From: GCA-020348365 sp964347995
Lineage (GTDB): Archaea > Thermoproteota > Bathyarchaeia > Bathyarchaeales > Bathyarchaeaceae
Assembly (NCBI GenBank): GCA_964347995.1
Contig: CAYGBA010000001.1
Span: 6,514-70,513, forward strand
DNA length: 64,000 nucleotides
Direction of reading: 5' to 3'
Part shown: positions 1 to 8,441 of the stretch, piece after piece
Position numbering within the stretch: position 1 is the first letter of the stretch
How the letters are laid out: each line of letters begins with the position of its first letter
Made by a program: the position numbers and the translations under genes
The notes under the pieces: model-generated
The model's input: only the letters and a program-made list of their open reading frames with translations
What the model was told of the DNA's origin: nothing
Databases searched by the model: none

Positions 1-1184
1 ATCTTAAAGAGGCAAAGGTAATCAGAAAGCCTCTGGCTGACGTAGTTCTCATATCCCCAGCACTCGACGAACAAGCACTCTCATCCACAATTCAGGACTT
101 GTCAAATCATAGATCCACTATTAAAGACGACATTGAAAATCTGTGCGCAGTCATGAAACTATTGAGCAATACTACTGAGAAACACATCAAGACAATGCGT
201 GAAAGAATAGTGCAAAACAAAAAAGAATTTGACAAAAAGATAACAGATCTGAAATCTTCCCTTAGAGAGAAAGTAAGCCAGATTCAGAGGAGATGCGATA
301 AAGAGATTACTATACGAACCAAAGAGATGGAAAGCAATCTTCATCGTCTTCATCAAAAGCGAGTTAGGCTGGAAAAGACAGTGCAAAACATGACTGCCAG
401 AGTCGATCGTTATGAAGCAGAGATAAGATCTTGTAGGCTCAACAAGGATAAGACAGGCGAACTCCTATGGAAGGAAGAGCTTGAGAGAAGCGAAAAGAAA
501 CTCTCTGATCTAGAGAGGAGCATCAGGGATATTGACAAAGAAATTGAAGATGCAACCGCAACTAAAAAGAAGGAAATCTCAAAACTGAGGTCTGTATGCG
601 ACGACCGAATGGAAGCGGCTATGAAAGGAGTGAGGGATATTGAAGCCGCCCGTGACGCTAGGATTCTGATGAGTCGGCAGGAGATAGAGTCTTTAGAAGA
701 TTCAGCGAAGACAATTGTGGATCAGATCGACAATCTAGTCGGGAAGAAGGGAGCTGCATTAGATAAACTTGACACGTTGGGTGTATCAGAGGGGATAAGA
801 AAATATGCTCTCGTGTACGTTCCATTCTACCTTCTTTGTTATGAAGAGAAGTTGAAGAATCGATATGCTGTACACCCTCCTTCTGTTGCTGGAAGCATAG
901 GAATTCTGACAAAGTTTAAGGGAGTCTTTGGAGTTGCAAAGGTGAAATCGATCCTCGAGCCCCGCTCAAAGATCATCGCGGCACTTCTGGACGGACTCCT
1001 CCCTTTGATTGCACAGAATCCAGTGTTTGAAAAAGAAATAGTGGACGCAGGAACTGAAGCTAACATGTTGCGGACAAAAGAACTACGCAGGAAGATAACA
1101 GAAGGACTCGAGGCGTTGGAAGAGGAAGGATGGTTATCCGAAAGCGAATTCCAAACTTACAGTGAATTCTTGGCGAAGACCTAA
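1..1184 (+). CDS. Coiled-coil protein, 5' end outside the window
   Basis: The frame is open from base 3, so the gene starts upstream of the window. The TTG at 99 is only an internal codon, since the codons before it also read as sensible protein. Visible parts are a long charged heptad-rich segment (about residues 40-270 of the visible part, rich in E, K, R and L) with few prolines, then a roughly 120-residue globular, partly hydrophobic C-terminal domain. No catalytic motif or membrane segment is obvious. I do not recognise the family. The coiled coil suggests a structural or scaffold role, but that is inference. It converges on the minus-strand gene that follows. Confidence 0.7.
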   Translation, partial: LKEAKVIRKPLADVVLISPALDEQALSSTIQDLSNHRSTIKDDIENLCAVMKLLSNTTEKHIKTMRERIVQNKKEFDKKITDLKSSLREKVSQIQRRCDKEITIRTKEMESNLHRLHQKRVRLEKTVQNMTARVDRYEAEIRSCRLNKDKTGELLWKEELERSEKKLSDLERSIRDIDKEIEDATATKKKEISKLRSVCDDRMEAAMKGVRDIEAARDARILMSRQEIESLEDSAKTIVDQIDNLVGKKGAALDKLDTLGVSEGIRKYALVYVPFYLLCYEEKLKNRYAVHPPSVAGSIGILTKFKGVFGVAKVKSILEPRSKIIAALLDGLLPLIAQNPVFEKEIVDAGTEANMLRTKELRRKITEGLEALEEEGWLSESEFQTYSEFLAKT

Positions 1185-1264
1185 GACACTAATTTCTTAA
1201 ATCACATATCTGTCAAACGCAGGGTATCCATGGCTGCTGATATTTCTACATTCGTAGACTCCTT

Positions 1265-2941
1265 TTAGCCACCCATCTTCTTGCAGACGTTAGAAATAGC
1301 CAAGATAATCTGTGGCGGCGTGAAGATGCTGAAAACCTTCGCGTATCGAGGAGATCCCGCCTTCTTAACCGTTCCTCTTTTGCCCCCAGCCTCCAGATAT
1401 CCTTCGATGAATTCTTTTGCAAGAAGCTTCGCGGATTTCGCTGAAGAGACTGGAGAGGCGTAGTGCCCGGAATAGTAGAGGAACTCAGTTATGTCCCAGG
1501 CTTGATTTCCGTCTCTTGAAGCCTGTTCGAGATCGACGAAAAAGGCTATTCCATCTTTCGTGACTACAATGTTCTCCGGCTTGCAGTCTCCAAGACTAAC
1601 GCCAAGTTTGTGAGCTTGGGCAATTTTCGTCCCTACATCTCTCACTAAGGCAATATCTGAGGCTCTTTTCTTGGATGACATGATCTGCTTCACAACTCTA
1701 ACTAACGTCTCTCCATCAATGAAATCCTCGAAGATCAATCGTTCCTTATGGCTGACGTGAAGAATCTTCGGAACAGCAAAACCACGACTACGTAGAAATT
1801 GGTTTATTGCGTATTCTCTTTCCAGCCTGGATCGACCGAGCACCGTAAACGTCTTTGTACCAAGCGTCCACAGCGCCAATGGAAACCATTTGAAGCCAAA
1901 CCAGTCCTCAAACTTCTTCACCACGACCTTCCGTTTTTTACTGTTTTCCCACAGTGTGAGCAGATATACGGTGTTCAAAACTCCACCCATATGTTCAACT
2001 TTCATATCTAAAACATCTTCGTTCAACATCATTTTCTCCGCAAAAACCTCCACGGTGGTTCTGTCTGAAAACGGAACCAGTCCGTTATGCGTCGGCATCA
2101 ACAAGTATTTATCAGGATCCTCAAGCCGAAAAACCAGCCGTTCAGTTTCAACGTCTCGATAAGATCCTCTGAACAGCTTCTGGTCTTGAACGAGAAGATT
2201 GGTCAATTTTGGCAATACGTTAAGAATGTGGAGAAGCGCCGTTTTTTGAATGGATTTGAGAAAGATGGGAATTCGAATTTTCTGGCTTCTAATCGCGTTA
2301 ATCAGTTTCTGTGTAACTTTGATGTATCCATTGGACAAAGTAATCCAGTTCTCCTTCGCCAGCTGATCGATGGCTTCAAGGTAGCCCCTCATAATTGCGT
2401 TGATATTTTTTCTTCTGAGATCGTCCCTAAACATGTTAAGGAAGCTGTACGTGATGGGCGGGAACAGTTTGGCTTTACGCCTTATAGTTTCATGAATGAA
2501 ATACTCGGGTTTTATGAGGAGCTCTTGAGATAAATCGGGAGACTCTAAAACAAGATTCTCCAAGAGCTCCCAGACAATGCGCCTTTTCACCTTTACTTCA
2601 TGACGCCACAGATATTCCTTGTTAATCAAAGGAACATACGGGAACGTTACCTTTTCAGCGACAAACTCACCCAACCATCCTTGCACCACATCTCTTTCAA
2701 AGATTCTTCGATCAACAGCCAAGATGAAAGTGTCCATTCCATTTGAAGGCTTAATGTGGTATCTCAATCCAATTTTGTAACGCTCTAGGACCAAAAAGAC
2801 ATGGGCATCACCCTTTTCGTCCGCGTAGCCGTACACCCGCGGACCATGTAGACCGGCTGCAACAACCTCGCAAGAGCCAGCAGCTTGCATGCAGAAGTCT
2901 AATGCGTTTTCTCTGAGATTTTCACTCGAAAGCTGAGTCAT
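1265..2941 (-). CDS. Bud32/ABC1-like atypical kinase with large N-terminal extension
   Basis: The C-terminal third (about residues 320-520 of 558) has a protein-kinase-like fold in the Bud32/RIO/ABC1 style. It shows a candidate ATP lysine in VVVKKFEDW, a catalytic loop HKLGVSLGDCKPEN at 444-457 (Asp452, Asn457), and a VDLE motif in place of DFG at Asp470. The first 320 residues do not belong to the kinase. They begin with a region that may be nucleotidyltransferase-like (LHGPRVYGYADEKGD) and continue into a mainly helical part. Substrate is unknown. The ATG at 2941 is chosen because a TATA box lies about 45 bp upstream. Kinase fold is fairly sure; the rest is not. Confidence 0.7.
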   Translation of the reverse strand: MTQLSSENLRENALDFCMQAAGSCEVVAAGLHGPRVYGYADEKGDAHVFLVLERYKIGLRYHIKPSNGMDTFILAVDRRIFERDVVQGWLGEFVAEKVTFPYVPLINKEYLWRHEVKVKRRIVWELLENLVLESPDLSQELLIKPEYFIHETIRRKAKLFPPITYSFLNMFRDDLRRKNINAIMRGYLEAIDQLAKENWITLSNGYIKVTQKLINAIRSQKIRIPIFLKSIQKTALLHILNVLPKLTNLLVQDQKLFRGSYRDVETERLVFRLEDPDKYLLMPTHNGLVPFSDRTTVEVFAEKMMLNEDVLDMKVEHMGGVLNTVYLLTLWENSKKRKVVVKKFEDWFGFKWFPLALWTLGTKTFTVLGRSRLEREYAINQFLRSRGFAVPKILHVSHKERLIFEDFIDGETLVRVVKQIMSSKKRASDIALVRDVGTKIAQAHKLGVSLGDCKPENIVVTKDGIAFFVDLEQASRDGNQAWDITEFLYYSGHYASPVSSAKSAKLLAKEFIEGYLEAGGKRGTVKKAGSPRYAKVFSIFTPPQIILAISNVCKKMGG

Positions 2942-2982
2942 GCCTACCCAATTCCTGACAGCCTATAATCTTATCTCCTCTT

Positions 2983-2993
2983 CCTTTTATAGG
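2983..2993 (-). promoter_or_regulatory. TATA box of the kinase-like gene
   Basis: On the minus strand the sequence reads CCTATAAAAGG. It predicts a transcript start near 2963, about 20 nt before the ATG at 2941. Confidence 0.5.
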
Positions 2994-3087
2994 CTTGATA
3001 TACCCAACAGGTTTTTCAGCAATGGTTCCAATAGCCGCTTCAAATGTGCCGAAAGCCGAGAAGACTTAACTACTCGGTTTCGAGTTG

Positions 3088-3096
3088 CTTATATAC
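3088..3096 (+). promoter_or_regulatory. TATA box of ribK
   Basis: CTTATATAC is centred near 3092 and predicts a transcript start near 3117. This places the start codon at the ATG at 3131 and not at the longer reading at 3044. Confidence 0.5.
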
Positions 3097-3130
3097 ACTG
3101 AGTTTGTTTTTCCTCAATGAGGCGACACGA

Positions 3131-3832
3131 ATGGACGCTTCTACCGTCGACGCACACACCTGGAAAAGTCTCTTCATACTCTACAAGCTCGCAGAACTAG
3201 GTGCTTGTAGCAGAACAGTGAAGGTTTCAACGGAATATCTGGCTGAAAAGATGGGGGTTTCCCAGCAGACAGCCTCCCGCCACCTTATTCATCTGGATAA
3301 GAGCGGTTGGACAAATAGGACGATCACTTCAGAGGGTTGCCTGATCAAAATCACGGACTCCGGAGCGGCTCAGTTGAAGAAGCTTTATTCTGGGTTGCGT
3401 CTAATAATTGAGGCACCCTATCCGCCTTCTATTACGCTGGAGGGTGTGCTTTTCACCGGGCTTGGTGAGGGCGCCTACTACGTGACGAGAGATGGATATC
3501 GTAGGCAGTTCATAGAGAAGTTGGGTTTCGATCCGTATCCTGGAACTCTAAATCTGAAGCTTACCTCTGAGTATGACATGAAAACGAGGTCTGAACTGGA
3601 GACGTATCCTGGGATAGAGCTCGAAAGTTTCAAGGATGAATCTAGAACTTATGGTTCGGTGAAGTGCTATCCGGCTATAATCAATAACAGGGTGAAGGGC
3701 GCTCTGGTATGTGCCCTACGAAGCCATTACGATTCCTCAGTTATGGAGATAATCGCCGCCTCTTTCTTGCGGGGCAAGCTTAAGCTGAAAGATGGAAATA
3801 AGGTGAAGGTGGAGGTTTTGATTCTTCCATAA
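3131..3832 (+). CDS. ribK: CTP-dependent riboflavin kinase with N-terminal winged helix (RbkR type)
   Basis: Archaeal riboflavin kinase uses CTP to make FMN. The 233-residue protein has an N-terminal winged-helix domain (about 1-85, with VSTEYLAEKMGVSQQTASRHLIHLDKSGW as its helix-turn-helix) and a C-terminal RibK barrel. Barrel motifs are GLGEGAYYV, GFDPYPGTLNLKL and a late VKGALVCALRSHY strand. The two-domain form is known as RbkR, which also represses riboflavin genes, so self-regulation is possible. The ATG at 3131 follows the TATA box and a GAGGCG ribosome site; in-frame codons upstream are probably leader. The LUD gene follows within about 20 bp, suggesting an operon. Confidence 0.9.
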   Translation: MDASTVDAHTWKSLFILYKLAELGACSRTVKVSTEYLAEKMGVSQQTASRHLIHLDKSGWTNRTITSEGCLIKITDSGAAQLKKLYSGLRLIIEAPYPPSITLEGVLFTGLGEGAYYVTRDGYRRQFIEKLGFDPYPGTLNLKLTSEYDMKTRSELETYPGIELESFKDESRTYGSVKCYPAIINNRVKGALVCALRSHYDSSVMEIIAASFLRGKLKLKDGNKVKVEVLILP

Positions 3833-3917
3833 GGTGAAGGACTAAGATGAAATCTGGAGTGACAATAGGCTTTCAAGAACTAAGAGGGCGCTTGAAAGGA
3901 ATGATTTTGAAGTTATT

Positions 3918-4487
3918 ATGGCTTCGGCTAGGAATGATGCGGTTCAGAAGGTTTTGGCACTTATCCCAGCTGATGCCAAGGTCGGCGTTGGTGGATCTAT
4001 GACGATCCGTGAACTTGGTCTTATGGAGGCTTTGACTGAGCGAGGAAATCGGTTTGTTCACCACTGGTTGCTGGATATATCTGTAAGGGACTGGCTTCCT
4101 TTTATGAGGGAGGCTCATAATTCTGATGTTTTCTTGTGTAGTAGCAATGCTGTGACGGAGGACGGGAAGCTTGTGAATGTCGATAGTACAGGCAATAGGG
4201 TTGCCTCTATGATATTTGGTCCTGATAAGGTGATTGTTGTTGCTGGACGGAACAAGATTGTGAGGAATATGGATGAGGGTCTCAAGCGCCTCAAAGAAGT
4301 AGCAGGTCCTCTTAATGCAAAACGGCATAATATTGGGGAACTTCCATGTGTCAAGACAAGGGTGTGTGAAGAATGCGACTCTCCAAAGAGGATTTGCCGC
4401 GTGATAACCATCCTAGAGAGAGCTCCCAACAGAATCAGAGAGTCACGTATTACGGTGGTACTAGTAGACGAGGACCTCGGCTTCTGA
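3918..4487 (+). CDS. LUD-domain protein (LutC/YkgG-like), N-terminus extends upstream
   Basis: LUD-domain (DUF162) proteins are linked to lactate/2-hydroxyacid oxidation. The family pattern is clear in ALIPADAKVGVGGSMTIRELGL and IVVAGRNKIV, and the C-terminus carries a CEECDSPKRIC cysteine cluster. The ATG at 3918 is the first canonical start in frame, but homologous sequence (WSDNRLSRTKRALERNDFEV) continues upstream to 3846 with no ATG, GTG or TTG. The true start may be ATC at 3852. Alternatively, one base may be missing after the well-placed out-of-frame ATG at 3847. It follows ribK closely and is probably cotranscribed. Confidence 0.75.
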   Translation: MASARNDAVQKVLALIPADAKVGVGGSMTIRELGLMEALTERGNRFVHHWLLDISVRDWLPFMREAHNSDVFLCSSNAVTEDGKLVNVDSTGNRVASMIFGPDKVIVVAGRNKIVRNMDEGLKRLKEVAGPLNAKRHNIGELPCVKTRVCEECDSPKRICRVITILERAPNRIRESRITVVLVDEDLGF

Positions 4488-4576
4488 TAACGTTAAGAGG
4501 TTCCAAGAGCCCTAAACAGTGCATCTGGCGTCAAAAATAATGCTCACTGAGTATTTTTGTGAGCATGCGACATAAA

Positions 4577-4918
4577 CTAACATGTTAGATGAAAGGTCGC
4601 TACTGCTTTTTTCCCGGATTGGATGAGCTTGTTGTAGGTTTCGCAGGCTCGCTTGGTTGGCTGAATGACAAGCTCGATTTCTCTCTCCTCGATGTATCGC
4701 TTCGTCTCTGCAGGAACTTTCATCAAGGCCGAGTAGCCGGTGCCGACAACAAGCACATCAGGTAGCTTATCAACTACTTCTTCGATGTCTTCGATGTTTA
4801 ATTGGTGACCCACTTTCCTCCGCCAACCGTCTTCAACACGATCTGGAAAGATGATGAGGTCGGTGGTGTACTCTTTCCCGTCGACGACTATACGGCCAAA
4901 ATCGTAGGATTCGATCAT
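4577..4918 (-). CDS. Mth938-like domain protein (DUF498/NDUFAF3 family)
   Basis: This 113-residue single-domain protein fits the Mth938-like fold. It has an N-terminal IESYDFGRIVVDGKEYTTDLII strand region, a central DVLVVGTGYSALMKVP motif, and IELVIQPTKRACETYNKL near the end. Archaeal members are uncharacterised; the eukaryotic relative NDUFAF3 helps assemble complex I. Length is normal for the family. A minus-strand TATA box (GCTTTATAAG, 4971-4980) lies about 55 bp upstream of the ATG. It is monocistronic by appearance. Confidence 0.8.
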   Translation of the reverse strand: MIESYDFGRIVVDGKEYTTDLIIFPDRVEDGWRRKVGHQLNIEDIEEVVDKLPDVLVVGTGYSALMKVPAETKRYIEEREIELVIQPTKRACETYNKLIQSGKKAVATFHLTC

Positions 4919-5081
4919 TAGATTTATTCTTCATGCAGTTTTTTTTGCATGGATGCACTTCGTCAGATTTCTTATAAAGCTTTGCGAAGTTTCAAAGCCA
5001 ACGTGCAATTTCATTATTGAGGGAACCGCATGTGGGAAAGCTTAAAACTATCGGATAAATTATTTGTTGGTGCTCTGGGAG

Positions 5082-5220
5082 GCTCCGGTAGAAGAAAGAG
5101 GAAAACCTTCTCTGCCGAATATAGCCAGGTTAAACACCTTCGGTGAGCCAAGTATTCCGGCCTTTCGCCACAACTAGTGGAAGAGAGCCGGAGACCCGGG
5201 TTCGAATCCCGGCCGGAGCA
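5082..5220 (+). tRNA. tRNA-Glu(UUC) with three introns
   Basis: The acceptor stem GCTCCGG (5082-5088) pairs with CCGGAGC plus discriminator A (5213-5220). The T arm is CCGGG-TTCGAAT-CCCGG. The anticodon stem is CCGGC (5157-5161) with GCCGG (5187-5191), and the loop CTTTCG-A has anticodon TTC. Removing three inserts gives a 75-nt archaeal tRNA-Glu. Intron 3 (5168-5185, position 37/38) has a full bulge-helix-bulge: CTTT with GAAG, inner helix CAC with GTG. Intron 1 (5092-5119, D stem) also has one: CGGT with GCCG, inner AGA with TCT. Intron 2 in the D loop (5129-5146, or one base later) has only a 3-bp helix, so its borders rest mostly on the tRNA-Glu consensus. No CCA is encoded. Confidence 0.88.
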
Positions 5221-5468
5221 CTAATTTGATTTCGTCTTTTTCTTCCATAATAGGAGTTTGGGCTTGGAAGCCCTCATAATTTCTGAGTAGGAGTATATGC
5301 TACAGCTCCTTCTCAGGTTAGCAATCAAAACGGGGTTTGACTGTGTCTAAGAAGTTTGAGGAAGCGTAACTAGATTTGGAAACAACGTTTGGAATAGCTA
5401 GCGAAATTGTTTAAGGCTACAGGTTTTTATTTTACTGTGCTTAGTCAAGTGGTAACGGAGAGTTCAAG

Positions 5469-5906
5469 ATGCCTCATAAGAAGAGGAAAATCAGAAAGAA
5501 ACGTGGTTCAAGAACACATGGATACGGTGTTATAGGTCAGCATAGAGGCGGAGGACAGCGGGGCGGCCGAGGAAAAACTGGAGGCAAGAAACACAAGTGG
5601 ACCCACACGGTGAAATACGCTCCAAAACGATTCGGGAAATACGGATTCAAATTACCAATAAGAAGAGAGGTACGTGCAATTAACGTTGGCGAACTGGATC
5701 AACAAATCAGCGAACTAATAACCAACAAAAAGGCCAAGAAGACAAAGGAGGGCGTCACGGTAGATCTGGATAAGCTCGGCTTTGAAAAACTTCTTGGGAG
5801 AGGACAGGTCACACAACCGCTCATCATACAAGTAGATTCCCACTCCGAGTCCGCAGCCCAGAAAATAGAGACAGCTGGAGGCAAAATAGTAAAATCCGAA
5901 CAATAA
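5469..5906 (+). CDS. rpl15: Large ribosomal subunit protein uL15
   Basis: This is a structural protein of the 50S subunit that contacts 23S rRNA. The 145-residue protein has the basic glycine-rich N-terminus (HGYGVIGQHRGGGQRGGRG), the KYAPKRFGKYGFKLP segment, and the C-terminal domain with LGRGQVTQPLIIQVD. Length is normal. A TATA-like GTTTTTATTTTA lies near 5425. It stands alone: the usual partner secY does not follow, and an aminotransferase is next on the same strand. Confidence 0.95.
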   Translation: MPHKKRKIRKKRGSRTHGYGVIGQHRGGGQRGGRGKTGGKKHKWTHTVKYAPKRFGKYGFKLPIRREVRAINVGELDQQISELITNKKAKKTKEGVTVDLDKLGFEKLLGRGQVTQPLIIQVDSHSESAAQKIETAGGKIVKSEQ

Positions 5907-6049
5907 TCCTTATCGGACATCTGCGTCAAGCAGTTACAACCTACTTTTGCCAGACAGAATTTCAACGCGTATTGCTCATCTTGTGTAATCATTTTTTATA
6001 TGAGGAGCCATCTATTGCGCACAACGTATAATGCCTGGAGGATAGGAGA

Positions 6050-7270
6050 ATGTCCTTTAAGAGAAGATTACTCATGTTGCCAGGCCCCAGTGAGCCTTAT
6101 CCAGAGGTTCTAGAGAAGCTTCAACATCAAGTTCTCCCACACTATGGACCTGACTGGAAAGAAGCGTTCAGAAAAGTGCGCGAAGATCTGAAGAAGATTT
6201 TCCAAACAAAGGGAGAAATCATACTATATCCTGGCTCGGGCGAGTCAGCAACCCACATGGTCGCCGCAAACATGGTTAAGCCTGGAGACAAGGTGATAAC
6301 CCTCACGAATGGAATCTTCGGAGAATACATCAACACGGCTGTGGAAGCTTTCGGTGGAAATCCCATACTAGTATGGGAGAGTTTTGGGAAGGCCATAGAC
6401 CCGGAGAAAGTGAGGAAAGTTGCGATAGAGGAGAAAGACGCAAAGGCCATCTTCGTGGTGCACGTCGAGACCTCGTCTGGAGTGCAGAACCCGATTAGGG
6501 AAATCGGTGAAATCGCCGAAGAAACTGGCAAAACCTACATAGTCGACGCGATAGCGTCGCTAGGAGGTTCTGAGTTGAGGATGGATGAGTGGAACATAGA
6601 CATCTGCCTGGGCTACGCTAGTAAAGCCTTAGGTTCCATACATGTTCTTTCTCCGATAGCTGTAAGCATGGAAATCTGGGAGAGCATCGTGGAGAAGCCT
6701 CGATACATTAAGCCCTACTTCGTAGATTTCTCAGCGTGGAAGTACAGGAGCTGGGGTGGCGGTCACCCAGTCACCATGCCGACGATGAACATTCTAGCCC
6801 TCAGCAAGGCTGTGAAGATAGCATTAAGAGAAGGTTTGCAGAGCCGTTTCAGAAGACACTATGTCGCTGGGGAGGCGGTGAGGGCGGGAGTTAGGGCTAT
6901 GGGCTTAAGCGTCCTCCCAGAAGAGGATGATGCGGCTGGAACGGTCACAGCTGTAAAAGTCCCCATGGGCACCGAAGACAAGATAAGGAGCCTGATGATG
7001 GAGAAGTTCAACATAATGATTGGGGGAAGTTTAGGAGACTTGGCGAAGGGTAAGGAGACTTGCGGCAAAGGAGAGCTGATAAGGATTGGACACATGGGGC
7101 TGGTAGCCTCACCAGAATACATAGTCCCAACCCTAGCAGCTCTAGAAGAAGTCCTGCCAAAAATAGGTTTCCACCCAAAAGGGTCCGGAGTGGAAGCCGC
7201 GCTGGAAGTATTCAAGCAACAACCAAAAGAGTGGATAAATGGAATCATCGCACGACTCATGGAAAGATAA
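6050..7270 (+). CDS. Class V aminotransferase (alanine-glyoxylate/serine-pyruvate type)
   Basis: A PLP enzyme of fold type I expected to move amino groups between small amino and 2-oxo acids. Family signs are MLPGPSEPYPEVLEKLQ at the start, YPGSGESATHMVAANMV, the PLP-binding Asp in YIVDAIASLGG, and the probable Schiff-base lysine in GYASKALGS. The length of 406 residues includes a C-terminal tail slightly longer than usual. The ATG follows a purine-rich GGAGGATAGGAGA ribosome site. The exact substrate pair cannot be read from sequence. It is convergent with the DapA-like gene. Confidence 0.85.
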   Translation: MSFKRRLLMLPGPSEPYPEVLEKLQHQVLPHYGPDWKEAFRKVREDLKKIFQTKGEIILYPGSGESATHMVAANMVKPGDKVITLTNGIFGEYINTAVEAFGGNPILVWESFGKAIDPEKVRKVAIEEKDAKAIFVVHVETSSGVQNPIREIGEIAEETGKTYIVDAIASLGGSELRMDEWNIDICLGYASKALGSIHVLSPIAVSMEIWESIVEKPRYIKPYFVDFSAWKYRSWGGGHPVTMPTMNILALSKAVKIALREGLQSRFRRHYVAGEAVRAGVRAMGLSVLPEEDDAAGTVTAVKVPMGTEDKIRSLMMEKFNIMIGGSLGDLAKGKETCGKGELIRIGHMGLVASPEYIVPTLAALEEVLPKIGFHPKGSGVEAALEVFKQQPKEWINGIIARLMER

Positions 7271-7317
7271 AACTAGACCAAGGCATAACCATTCTTTGCG
7301 GATGACCAAATGGACGC

Positions 7318-8211
7318 CTAGCAAACCTCAATGACTTTCAGTATTTCTTTTATCTCTTTCTTCTCGTCTTCCTCCAGCGGTGCTGTCGGTTTTCGGGGAT
7401 AACCACCCAGTAAACCCTTCATGGTCAATGCTGCCTTTATCGCAGAGAGTTGATTATGCCTTCTGATGAGAACCTCATTTATGTAAGAAATACATCCTTG
7501 TAATTTGCTTGAGTATTCAAACTTTCCTTCTTTGAAGTTCTCATACAAGGCGCTACATTGTTTGGGAGCTACGTTTGCCACCGCAATTAAGGCGCCTTTT
7601 CCTCCAAGCATTAACGTTGAGAGAGCAACGTCGGCTGTACCGGCTAGCACCGACACTTTGTCACCCACTAATCTGATGAGCTCTGCTATTTGACTTAGGT
7701 TTCCGCTGCTATCTTTTATTCCAATAACATTTTCGTATTCAGAAACAAGTTTGTAAACTACGCTTGGGTCCAGAGAGAATCCTGTAAATTTTGGAACGTT
7801 ATAGATGACAATTGGTAAGTCAACTGCTTCTAGTAAAGCGCTGTAATGGTCATGAATCTCTTTGCTTGAATGCTTATAATAGAATGGTGTTACAACAAGA
7901 GCCGCATCCACCCCTACACTCATTGCATCTTCAGTTAATTGAATCGTTTCCCGCGTGCTTATAGCTCCTGTTCCAGCGATTACAGGGACCTTGCCATCGG
8001 CTTCTTCTACAACAACTTCAATAACTCTCTTCCTTTCTTCTCTCAGGAGATAGGGGGCCTCACCGTTGCTTCCGCAAGGAACAAGTCCAGAAAGTCCTCC
8101 TTCAACCCAAAATTGTACACATTGCCGCAGCGCATTCTCGTTTATTTCTCCGTTTCGTCTAAAGGGAGTTATATGCGGTACAAAGACTCCTTCTAATATT
8201 GGCTTGGCCAT
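7318..8211 (-). CDS. DapA/N-acetylneuraminate-lyase family aldolase
   Basis: A class I aldolase using a pyruvate-lysine Schiff base. The catalytic lysine is in VIGIKDSSGN and the tyrosine in IVIYNVPKFTGF. The TIM-barrel start (GVFVPHITPF) and PCGSNGEA loop are typical, and 297 residues is the normal size. In true dihydrodipicolinate synthase, an arginine occupies the RTG position after YNVP. Here it is phenylalanine (KFTG), and GTTGES reads GSNGEA. The substrate is therefore probably not aspartate semialdehyde. Sugar-acid or hydroxy-oxo-acid aldolase or dehydratase are better guesses. Divergent from the amidohydrolase gene. Confidence 0.85.
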   Translation of the reverse strand: MAKPILEGVFVPHITPFRRNGEINENALRQCVQFWVEGGLSGLVPCGSNGEAPYLLREERKRVIEVVVEEADGKVPVIAGTGAISTRETIQLTEDAMSVGVDAALVVTPFYYKHSSKEIHDHYSALLEAVDLPIVIYNVPKFTGFSLDPSVVYKLVSEYENVIGIKDSSGNLSQIAELIRLVGDKVSVLAGTADVALSTLMLGGKGALIAVANVAPKQCSALYENFKEGKFEYSSKLQGCISYINEVLIRRHNQLSAIKAALTMKGLLGGYPRKPTAPLEEDEKKEIKEILKVIEVC

Positions 8212-8441
8212 GCACCTCTCGACCTTAGTTCTGATATGTCACAAGATCTTAAATTTTTATGGAATGCCCGATCGTGAGGGAGCATCGTCTATAGCTTGGT
8301 CTAGAAGATGGACTAAGATGACATGGGTGCAAGCTCACGCTCGAGGATGTTTAAGATTCTGCTCGCATGACGTACATTCATATCTTTCCAGCTGATTGCA
8401 AGCTTTATAAACAACTTTAGCCGCCCAACCTAATCTACGAG

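Noticed and set aside
5072..5078. GCTCTGG as alternative 5' end of the tRNA
   Set aside because: It pairs with CCGGAGC only with a wobble and leaves no D arm, whereas GCTCCGG at 5082 gives a perfect stem and a consensus tRNA-Glu after intron removal.
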